Part shown: positions 47,427 through 53,860 of the stretch, one piece after another
How positions within the stretch are numbered: the stretch's first letter is position 1
Layout: every line of letters begins with the position of its first letter
Assembly: GCF_023554255.2 (NCBI RefSeq)
Contig: NZ_JAMJWD020000007.1
Location: 248,001 to 312,000 of the forward strand
Origin: Phyllobacterium sp. 21LDTY02-6
GTDB taxonomy: Bacteria > Pseudomonadota > Alphaproteobacteria > Rhizobiales > Rhizobiaceae
Direction of reading: 5' to 3'
Length of the DNA: 64,000 nt
Notes under the pieces: generated by a model
Told to the model about the DNA's origin: nothing
Databases searched by the model: none
Seen by the model: the letters and a program-made list of their open reading frames with translations, nothing else
Program-made: the position numbers and the translations under genes

Positions 47427-48359
47427 ATGTTGATTTCAGCCATTTCCCATCCGGCCGGAGCGGTCGAACCCTCCTTTGCGGTCCAGTATGACTATGATTT
47501 GCGCTATTCATCGCAGAGCCAGGGCAAGCTGCATCTCAGGCGGGAGCACAGCCTGCATGATCTGGCGGCGAATTATATCAGCATCCTCTGGGATGAGGGC
47601 TCGCACAAGACGAATGTGCGCTCCTTTCTCGGCGAGATGGGCGAGATTCTGATTGGCCGGCGCTTCAGCAATTTCACGCAGGAGATGCTGGACCATGTGG
47701 TGGGCACGCTCCGCGAGCGTGGCAACAGCAATGCCACGATCAACAGGAAGATGGCGGCCTTGAGCAAGCTGCTTCGAAAAGCCCAGAAGATGGGCGATAT
47801 TGACGGCCTGCCGGAGTTTCAACGGCAGAAGGAGCGTCAGGGCCGCATCCGCTTTCTCGAGCAGGATGAAGAACTCGCGCTGTTCGAGGCGATAAGGTCG
47901 CGCTGCGAAGACAGTTACCGGCTCGCCATCTTTCTCGTCGATACGGGCTGCCGCCTCGGCGAGGCGATCGGGCTTTCCTGGAACGATCTGCAGCAGGCGC
48001 GCGCGACATTCTGGCTGACGAAATCCGGCCGCAGCCGCACGGTCCCCCTCACCTTGCGCGCCCGGCAATCGACCGAGATTCCGCATGGCCGGCTGAAAGG
48101 GCCTTACGCCATGCTCGGCCAGGTGCGTTTCCGCGCCATATGGAACGAGGCGAAGCAGCAAGTCGGGCTTGGCGCGGACGACCAGGTCGTGCCGCATATA
48201 TTGCGCCACACCTGCGCCTCGCGGCTGGTGCGCGGCGGCATCGACATCAGGCGCGTCCAGATCTGGCTCGGCCACCAGACATTGTCGATGACCATGCGCT
48301 ACGCCCACCTCGCCACCAACGACCTCGACGCCTGCGTGGCAGTATTGGAACGGGCGTAG
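47427..48359 (+). CDS. Tyrosine-type site-specific recombinase/integrase
   Basis: A 310-residue integrase. An N-terminal SAM-like core-binding domain (about 45-125) precedes the catalytic domain. Catalytic residues are visible: Arg in DTGCRLGEAIGL, His-xx-Arg in HILRHTCASRLV, His in WLGHQTLSM and the nucleophile Tyr in MRYAHL. All core residues are present, so it is probably active. It points toward the toxin-antitoxin pair and tRNA-Ser 1 kb downstream, consistent with a small integrated element. Confidence 0.92.
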   Translation: MLISAISHPAGAVEPSFAVQYDYDLRYSSQSQGKLHLRREHSLHDLAANYISILWDEGSHKTNVRSFLGEMGEILIGRRFSNFTQEMLDHVVGTLRERGNSNATINRKMAALSKLLRKAQKMGDIDGLPEFQRQKERQGRIRFLEQDEELALFEAIRSRCEDSYRLAIFLVDTGCRLGEAIGLSWNDLQQARATFWLTKSGRSRTVPLTLRARQSTEIPHGRLKGPYAMLGQVRFRAIWNEAKQQVGLGADDQVVPHILRHTCASRLVRGGIDIRRVQIWLGHQTLSMTMRYAHLATNDLDACVAVLERA

Positions 48360-48469
48360 TGTCTGGCTCAGCAGAACCGGCCCGATAATCGGCGATGGAA
48401 CATTGTGATGTCGATTGCAGCTGGAGACTGGTTCGAGCGCTTGCGATTGGGCGGAAAAGCGCCGTCTGC

Positions 48470-48499
48470 TTGACTTGTTGCGGATATCGCAACATATGT
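48470..48499 (+). promoter_or_regulatory. Toxin-antitoxin promoter with internal operator
   Basis: The -35 box TTGACT (48470-48475) is followed by a 19-base inverted repeat TGTTGCG-GATAT-CGCAACA (48476-48494) that fills the spacer, with a -10-like CATATG/ATATGT at 48493-48499. A palindrome in the spacer is the usual form of autorepression by an antitoxin or antitoxin-toxin complex. Confidence 0.6.
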
Positions 48500-48541
48500 A
48501 TGACACACGCACGTAAACATCTGGCATGAAGGGAGAGCGTG

Positions 48542-48712
48542 ATGGTTTCCAACACAAATACGTTCACTCACACGGCTAAAGATGCCCGCGAGTCGCAGAA
48601 CAGCGACACCGGATTCGACGCACGCCCAACGGCCAGCAAGACCGATTATACGGCCTTCACCAAGGACGTTATCAAGCGATTCCCCAAGGTAATCGCTGAA
48701 CTTGCCAAGTGA
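48542..48712 (+). CDS. Candidate antitoxin (56 aa) paired with Doc toxin
   Basis: A small protein starting at ATG 48542 behind AAGGGAGAG. The first 30 residues are Thr/Asn/Asp-rich and probably disordered. The C-terminal half, TDYTAFTKDVIKRFPKVIAE, is a likely amphipathic helix. It has no Phd/YefM or other DNA-binding fold that I recognise. Its stop overlaps the most likely toxin start by 11 bases, and a palindromic operator sits in its promoter. Antitoxin role is inferred from position, size and coupling only. Confidence 0.55.
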   Translation: MVSNTNTFTHTAKDARESQNSDTGFDARPTASKTDYTAFTKDVIKRFPKVIAELAK

Positions 48713-49097
48713 GCCAAGATGGCTGCCGCTCAAGGCGGTCGTAGAAATCAATCAGGCCCATGTTGAGGATACGGGAGAAAATCACGCTCTCCTGTCGAAG
48801 CCGAAGCTGGAGGGCGCGTTGGTGCGTCCTCAAAATCTTTTTCATTACCGGAGCGTATATAGCGTCGTAACATTAGGCGTCAGCCTGATGTTTGCCATAG
48901 CAGAGGCGCACGCCTTCGAGCAGGGCAACAAGAGGACGGGGTTCACATCCGGACTGGCCTTCCTGCACGAGAATGGCTTCATCTATGATGGGCCCGATAC
49001 GGTCGATCTTGCCACGAGCTTCAAGAAAGTGATCGAGAGAAAAGCCTCTCAGATGTGGTTCCAGAGTCAATTCATAGAACACGTCTTCGAGATATAG
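48702..49097 (+). CDS. Doc/Fic-family death-on-curing toxin
   Basis: A protein of about 131 residues with the Doc layout: RWLPLKAVVEIN, then KLEGALVRPQNLFHY, then the Fic-like core HAFEQGNKRTGF. Doc of phage P1 phosphorylates EF-Tu using an HPFxDGNKR-type loop; here the fifth position is Gln rather than Asp, which may alter Mg2+ binding or reflect a family variant. The start is TTG at 48702 with AAGGT upstream. It overlaps the small upstream ORF, the usual antitoxin-first order. Confidence 0.82.
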   Translation: MPSEPRWLPLKAVVEINQAHVEDTGENHALLSKPKLEGALVRPQNLFHYRSVYSVVTLGVSLMFAIAEAHAFEQGNKRTGFTSGLAFLHENGFIYDGPDTVDLATSFKKVIERKASQMWFQSQFIEHVFEI

Positions 49098-49321
49098 GTC
49101 ACTCGATGTCCCGATAGGAGGCATTCGAAGCGGCAGTGCGTATCCGGGCCTCCAGGCGGGCCGGTTCCGGTTCGCCAAACCGAAACGCAAGGCCGGGAAC
49201 ATGAATGGGTTTGGCTGCCCGCCCCATGAAGGACGGCACCGCCGCCTGCCACGCCAAGCGACCGGAAGAAAACCCAGGTCGCACAAACAGGCTTCGAAGT
49301 CAGCAGGTTGCATAAGAAAAA

Positions 49322-49412
49322 TGGCGGAGAAGAAGGGATTCGAACCCTCGAGAGCCTTTTGAGCCCTACTCCCTTAGCAGGGGAGCGCCTTCGACCACTC
49401 GGCCACCTCTCC
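49322..49412 (-). tRNA. tRNA-Ser (anticodon GCU)
   Basis: Read on the minus strand from 49412, GGAGAGG pairs with CTTCTCC to close the acceptor stem (one G-U). The anticodon stem-loop CTCCC-CTGCTAA-GGGAG shows anticodon GCU, and a long variable arm typical of tRNA-Ser follows, then GGGTTCGAATCCC as T-arm. The CCA end is encoded (49322-49324). It decodes AGC/AGU. Its 3' end faces the integrase and toxin genes. Confidence 0.95.
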
Positions 49413-49766
49413 GAGGACGCTGACTAAAGATGAAACCCCGCCTTGGCAAGGTTTTTGTTTCAGTGCCACTTAAAAAATGCCGCCAGCCTCGCCCGGTTCG
49501 GCGAAGTGCGGGATCGACCTGCAATTTTACGCTGCATTGCGGCAACCAAAAGACGAAAAGCGAATGAATGTGGCGAAATAATCACAATATGATGGCGGTG
49601 ATTTCACGGGAAAAATCGAGTTCAAACCTCTGGCCGAAAAGCGCTTTTCGCCTGACGATCATCGCCATGGCCGTTCTCGCACCTAACCAATGGATGGGAT
49701 TCCCAATCGGCTCCGAATTTGTAACATAGGTGCGAATCGCAGTGATCTTGGACCATGGAGGCCAGC
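49413..49766. other. Intergenic region upstream of the outer-membrane protein gene
   Basis: 354 bases between tRNA-Ser (minus strand) and the next plus-strand gene. It must contain the tRNA promoter and the promoter for the beta-barrel protein. Open frames on the minus strand here are antisense shadows. I see no further RNA or repeat. Confidence 0.5.
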
Positions 49767-50453
49767 ATGAAGCAGTGTCGCTCTATTGCCTTGGGAGCGT
49801 CGCTCGGAGCAGCGCTTGTCTGCTCCTCAATCAGCACGAGCATGGCAGCAGACAAAGCCGCAGCCAGCACCGAACGGGAGCCATTCATCTATTTTGCCAC
49901 CACCGATCCATTCCTTGCGCCGGGGCAAAAGCCGACGCGCAATGATGTGACGCTCTTTGGCGGGCCCTTCACCACCGATACGGCCGGCGGCGCATTGAGT
50001 ATCTTCGGTGCCGACTACACGTCCAACTACATTATCGGCGTCACCTATGGCCGCGATGTCTTCGATCTCGGCGCCGGCTTCCTGCTTGGCGGCGTCGCGG
50101 GCGTGGCCATCCGCTTCGGCGAGGATGACGACACATCGGGCGAAATCTGGGGCGGCGTGCGGCTCAAGCATCAGGGCCTCGTGATTGGCGACATCGTGAT
50201 CTCGCCGGCCTTCACCGCCGGTCTCAGCGCGGTCACCGGCGAGACGGAAATCGAGAAGGAACGCGAGGCGCGCTATGATGGCGACGCCTCCTTCATCGGC
50301 TTCCTCGGGCCCGAACTGTCGGTCCGCTGGCGCGGCGCGCCCAATCTGGAACTGACCTGGCAGCTGCATCACCGCTCCGGCGGCGGCGGCACCTTCGGCG
50401 ACATGGGCGAAACATCGAACGCCAATACGATCGGCATTCGCTACCGCTTCTGA
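49767..50453 (+). CDS. Outer-membrane beta-barrel protein, distantly PagL-like
   Basis: 228 residues. A signal peptide ends at SMAA (about residue 28). Alternating hydrophobic strands follow, and the C terminus GIRYRF is a BAM-type terminal strand. The late segment WQLHHRSGGGG...GDMGET places His, Ser two residues later and Glu about eleven further on, similar in order to the lipid A 3-O-deacylase PagL triad (H-x-S and a Glu 12 after the Ser), but without the usual Asn-Gly context. Deacylase activity is speculative. The start at 49767 was preferred over 49755. Confidence 0.65.
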   Translation: MKQCRSIALGASLGAALVCSSISTSMAADKAAASTEREPFIYFATTDPFLAPGQKPTRNDVTLFGGPFTTDTAGGALSIFGADYTSNYIIGVTYGRDVFDLGAGFLLGGVAGVAIRFGEDDDTSGEIWGGVRLKHQGLVIGDIVISPAFTAGLSAVTGETEIEKEREARYDGDASFIGFLGPELSVRWRGAPNLELTWQLHHRSGGGGTFGDMGETSNANTIGIRYRF

Positions 50454-50537
50454 GCGGTGTCTCGGGGCCGGGTCCACCTGGCACATAGCGCTCGACAGGC
50501 CCGGGCCGGCCCGCTAGGTTGTGGCCAAGGGGGCGCC

Positions 50538-50903
50538 ATGGATCTGATCAGGCTGGTCGCGGCAGGTTTGCCTGCATTGTTCATCGCTGCATGCACCACC
50601 ACGGGTGCGAGCGGCGGATTGACCGATGACGCGCGCAGCCTCGTCACCACCTCCTACCGATGCCAGGAGGCGCTTGGCCGCGAGCCGCATTTTTCCGCCA
50701 TCGAGAGCAGCGAGACGGTGCTGAGGCATCTCGGCAGCTCGCCGGAACAGGCCGATGGCACGGTGCGCGGCTGGCTGCGCGAATTGATCGCCTCAAGCCA
50801 CAAGCCGAACGATCTCGATGCGGCCACCTGTCGCGATACGCTGCTCAAGCAAGCGGAAAAACTGCGAATCGGCAATGAGCGGCTGAGACGGCGGCCGGCC
50901 TGA
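50538..50903 (+). CDS. Hypothetical lipoprotein (121 aa)
   Basis: A lipoprotein signal (LVAAGLPALFIAAC) with Cys19 as the acylation site and AAGGGGG before the ATG. The mature domain is helical, with two Cys (YRCQEALG and AATCRDTLL) that could pair, and ends in basic NERLRRRPA. No known domain. It follows the beta-barrel gene by 84 bases and may be cotranscribed with it. Confidence 0.65.
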   Translation: MDLIRLVAAGLPALFIAACTTTGASGGLTDDARSLVTTSYRCQEALGREPHFSAIESSETVLRHLGSSPEQADGTVRGWLRELIASSHKPNDLDAATCRDTLLKQAEKLRIGNERLRRRPA

Positions 50904-51078
50904 GCCTATCCTTGCGCCAGCAATCGGCAGCGATTCTTGTAATTTTCGTGCGCATGGAGGCTGTATTTCGCAACTATGCGCAGTGTGTCGGATGTTTGCA
51001 AATCTTGAATTGCCGTTGCGGAACCACCGTCCTATCTCCGGGATTATAGGGGCCACAAAGCTCAATGGAGATTGCAGA

Positions 51079-51240
51079 ATGACGACACCTACCGTTCCGC
51101 AGGATGTTTACCTCCGTCACGAAAGAGAATGGCAAATGCTGCGCCAGGCTCTGCACAGCAAGCCTGAAACCGAGAAGAAGCCCGCTTTCGACGCTCCGGC
51201 AAAGGCCAACGCGGAAAAGCGCGCCGACCTCGCCCAATAG
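51079..51240 (+). CDS. Small hypothetical protein (53 aa)
   Basis: A short hydrophilic protein starting at ATG 51079 behind GGAG (51067-51070). It is highly charged, with DVYLRHEREWQMLRQAL as a likely helix and an Ala/Lys/Glu-rich, probably disordered C terminus. No membrane segment or known motif. Similar short proteins are common in Brucella-type genomes. Function is unknown. Confidence 0.55.
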   Translation: MTTPTVPQDVYLRHEREWQMLRQALHSKPETEKKPAFDAPAKANAEKRADLAQ

Positions 51241-51384
51241 CCACCGCTATGTTCTGAATCCTGCCACCAGCATTGCGCGTTGGTGGCAGGACAGTGATTC
51301 CGTGGCACTGGCGGGGGTTCATGAAACCGCCTGCATACAATGAATACCCCCTTCTGCCACCTCCCGCATGCCGGGCCTCCACCC

Positions 51385-51492
51385 CCTCATGCTGAGCTTG
51401 TCGAAGCACGAAGCACGCACGATTTTGATGCAGCGCTCCAGAAAGGGATTGCACAAACGTTGCTGCGCCCTTCGACAAGCTCAGGATGAGGG
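51385..51492. repeat. REP-type inverted pair
   Basis: CTCATGCTGAGCTTGTCGAAG (at about 51388-51408; shown for its core CTGAGCTTGTCGAAG) faces CTTCGACAAGCTCAG at about 51470-51485, separated by roughly 60 bases. The same core recurs in the array at 60.86-61.54 kb, so this is a dispersed repeat family of the genome. Confidence 0.8.
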
Positions 51493-51650
51493 GAAATAGA
51501 GTTTTGCAGGGAGGTCGTTCTGCGAGGTTTCTAGCTCACCATGAGGAAGCCCGCGTGGGCACTTGCAGGCTCGGGTTGAATGAACCGGGAGGATTGCAAC
51601 GGCATCCCCGCCCCTGCAACACCATCAGCACGCAAAATCCCGACCGGGGT

Positions 51651-51723
51651 TAGTGACCGAACCTGAAGTTCATCCGACGCTGCTGCAATAATGTAGTGAA
51701 CTTCAGATTCGATAGGGTCACTA
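51651..51723. repeat. 73-base imperfect inverted repeat
   Basis: The left arm TAGTGACC-GAACCTGAAGTTCA (51651-51672) is matched by the complement of 51697-51723, TAGTGACC-CTATC-GAATCTGAAGTTCA: one mismatch and a 5-base insertion over 22 positions. The loop is 24 bases. The structure resembles a miniature transposable element or a cruciform-forming relic. It does not look like a terminator, as there is no T-run. Confidence 0.65.
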
Positions 51724-51758
51724 GCAACCACAGTCAGGCGTATTTCAATTCCACCACA

Positions 51759-52346
51759 CTAGTTCGAGCCCGGCCAGGCGCGCATGGCGATATCGACCAG
51801 GCGGTGGATCTCCTCGCGATTCGAACCGCTGGCGGCCTGGACGGCGGTGCCCTGCGACACGGTCAGCAGATAGCGCGCGAGGTCCTCGGCATTGCAGTCG
51901 GCGGGAAGATCGCCTTCGCGCTTGGAACGTTCGAAGCGCCGCGCCAGCGCCTTCTGCCCCATCTGCCGCTTTTCGATGATCGTCTTCTGGATCGCCTCGG
52001 CCGCATCGCTGCAGGCCATGGCGGCGTTCACGCCGAGGCAGCCGCTCGGATTGTACTCGCAGGTCTGCGCATCGGCAAAGCCGTAAAGCACGGCCCGCGC
52101 GACGCTGCGCGCATCCGGCAGTTCCAATGCCTTCCAGAAAAAGGCCATGTAATTCTGTTCGTAGCGCTCCAGCGCCATGCGGAAGAGCTCTTCCTTGTTG
52201 CCGAAAGTTCCGTAAAGGCTGGGCTTGGTGATGCCCATGCTATCGGTCAGATCCGTGATGGACGTTCCTTCGTAACCCTTACGCCAGAACAGTTCCAGGG
52301 CAGTCTGCAGAGCATCGTCCGCATCAAATTCCCTTGGCCGTCCCAT
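51759..52346 (-). CDS. TetR/AcrR-family repressor of the adjacent RND efflux genes
   Basis: A 195-residue regulator. The N-terminal HTH (about 10-55) reads ALQTALELFWRKGYEGTSI followed by GITKPSLYGTFGNKEELF. The ligand-binding part carries NPSGCLGVNAAMACSD. It is divergent from the adaptor gene at 52525, and two matching palindromes lie in the shared promoter region (52367-52386 and 52430-52443). This points to repression of both itself and the pump until an inducer binds. Confidence 0.9.
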   Translation of the reverse strand: MGRPREFDADDALQTALELFWRKGYEGTSITDLTDSMGITKPSLYGTFGNKEELFRMALERYEQNYMAFFWKALELPDARSVARAVLYGFADAQTCEYNPSGCLGVNAAMACSDAAEAIQKTIIEKRQMGQKALARRFERSKREGDLPADCNAEDLARYLLTVSQGTAVQAASGSNREEIHRLVDIAMRAWPGSN

Positions 52347-52366
52347 TGGACAACACTCCCTAAATA

Positions 52367-52443
52367 TTTATACCGCTCGGTATAAAATCCATTGACAGCT
52401 GCCGTCTCGCAGCCTTATATCGCCGTTCTATACCGATCGGTAT
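52367..52443 (+). promoter_or_regulatory. RND operon promoter with two TetR operators
   Basis: The promoter is TTGACA (52392-52397) and TTATAT (52415-52420), 17 bases apart. One operator, TTTATACCG-CT-CGGTATAAA (52367-52386), lies just upstream of the -35. The second, ATACCGATCGGTAT (52430-52443, a perfect palindrome), lies over the expected start point. Their centres are 60 bases apart, near six helical turns, which allows repressors on one DNA face. Confidence 0.75.
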
Positions 52444-52524
52444 GGATCGTCAATGATCGAATTCGCGCATCGAATTCAACCACGCCATCCTCCCAATGGC
52501 TGAAATTCAAGCAGGATGACCACG

Positions 52525-53748
52525 ATGTCAATCAGCACTTCAAAAAGAAACCTTGCCATAGGCGGTCTCGTTTTGGCGCTTGGCCTTGCCGCCGGCACCC
52601 AATATCTCGACCTGAGCCAGAGCCGGGCCGAAGGCGAGCAGCAGCAATCCGCGCAGCCGCAGGCGACGCCCGTTTCGGTTGCTGTCGTCCAGCCGCAGCG
52701 CATAACGCGCTGGAGCGAATTCTCCGGCCGTCTCGAGGCGGTGGACCAGGTGGAGCTGCGCTCGCGGGTGGCGGGCGCCGTCCAGTCCATCCATTTCAAG
52801 GAAGGCTCGATCGTGCAGAAGGACGATCTCCTGGTAAAGATCGACCCTGCGCCCTATGAGGCGGAAGTCGCCCGGGCAAAGGCGCAGGTAAGCTCGGCCG
52901 AATCGCGCCTCTCCCTCGCCCGCAACGAACTGGAACGCGGCAAGCGGCTCATCGATTCCCGCACCGTATCGCAGAGCGATTACGATCAGCGGTTGAATGT
53001 GCAGGCCGGCGCCCTCGCCGATCTCGAAGCGGCCAAGGCGGTGCTGAAGACCGCGATGCTCAACCTCGAATATACGGATATCCGCGCGCCGATCACCGGC
53101 CGCGTCGGCCGCATCGAGGTGACGCAGGGCAATCTGATCTCCGCCGGGCCGACGTCGCCGGTCCTCACCACGCTGGTGTCGATCAGCCCGATCTATGCAA
53201 GCTTCGAGGCTGACGAGGATGTCGTGGCATCGGCGCTGGCCGAACTGCCGGAAGGTCTCAACAGCCGGGATTTCGTCGGCCGCATCCCGGTGCGCATGGA
53301 TGTTCACACCCAGAAGGACCTTACCGGCACGCTGCAATTGATCAATAACAGCGTTGGCGCGGCCAGCGGCACGGTGCAGGTGCGCGCGGTGTTCGACAAT
53401 CCGGATGGACGGCTGATCCCGGGCCAGTTCGCCAAGGTCCGCATGGGCCAGGCGACCGAGCGCGAGGAACTGCTGGTGGACGAAAAGGCCGTCGGCACCG
53501 ACCAGAACAAGAAGTTCGTGCTGGTGGTCAATCCCGAAAACGTCGCCGAATACCGCGAAATCAGCCTTGGCGGCCAGGCAAAAGGCCTGCGCATCGTCAC
53601 GGCCGGGCTGAGCGCCGACGAGAAGGTCGTCGTCAACGGCCTGCAGCGCATCCGCCCCGGCGCGCTGGTGCAACCGGAAATGGTAGCCATGGGCGGTGAC
53701 GGCACGCAGATGCAGGCCCAGGCCGACCAGGCGAAGCTGAAACAATAA
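52525..53748 (+). CDS. RND efflux periplasmic adaptor (membrane fusion protein)
   Basis: A 407-residue HlyD/AcrA-type adaptor. An N-terminal membrane anchor or signal (about 8-27) is followed by a lipoyl-like barrel start (EFSGRLEAVDQVELRSRVAGA), an alpha-helical hairpin (about 100-165), NLEYTDIRAPITGRVG and the beta-barrel/membrane-proximal region. It has no lipobox Cys. It connects the pump to an outer-membrane channel; no TolC gene follows. ATG 52525 was preferred because AGGA lies eight bases upstream. Confidence 0.93.
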   Translation: MSISTSKRNLAIGGLVLALGLAAGTQYLDLSQSRAEGEQQQSAQPQATPVSVAVVQPQRITRWSEFSGRLEAVDQVELRSRVAGAVQSIHFKEGSIVQKDDLLVKIDPAPYEAEVARAKAQVSSAESRLSLARNELERGKRLIDSRTVSQSDYDQRLNVQAGALADLEAAKAVLKTAMLNLEYTDIRAPITGRVGRIEVTQGNLISAGPTSPVLTTLVSISPIYASFEADEDVVASALAELPEGLNSRDFVGRIPVRMDVHTQKDLTGTLQLINNSVGAASGTVQVRAVFDNPDGRLIPGQFAKVRMGQATEREELLVDEKAVGTDQNKKFVLVVNPENVAEYREISLGGQAKGLRIVTAGLSADEKVVVNGLQRIRPGALVQPEMVAMGGDGTQMQAQADQAKLKQ

Positions 53749-53754
53749 GCGATT

Positions 53755-53790
53755 GCGCCGCAGCTTCCGATGAAGCTGCGGCGCTTGCTT
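53755..53790 (+). terminator. Terminator-like hairpin between adaptor and pump genes
   Basis: A perfect 13-base stem GCGCCGCAGCTTC / GAAGCTGCGGCGC (53755-53767 and 53772-53784) with loop CGAT, followed by TTGCTTTTC. It lies inside the operon, seven bases after the adaptor stop and 71 before the pump ATG, so it may attenuate pump expression or protect the adaptor mRNA 3' end. Confidence 0.65.
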
Positions 53791-53860
53791 TTCAAAATCC
53801 CGCGCATTTCGCCTGCATCAGGAAGATGGGGCGCATGTGCTCATAGGCAGGTAAATTGCT

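Larger units (their letters stand above)
51241..51758. other. Intergenic region with REP-type and other inverted repeats
   Basis: 518 bases without a gene. It holds a pair of inverted REP-like sequences (51385-51492), inverted TTGCAGG/CCTGCAA arms around 51568-51619, and a 73-base imperfect palindrome (51651-51723). These suggest a hot spot for small palindromic elements between two convergent transcription units. Confidence 0.6.

Noticed and set aside
47122-47433. 103-codon plus-strand frame after porin 2
   Set aside because: It begins inside the porin 2 terminator and has no ribosome binding site.
49099-49284. 61-codon minus-strand frame between the Doc gene and tRNA-Ser
   Set aside because: No clear ribosome binding site or domain; could be a relic of the island but cannot be supported as a gene.
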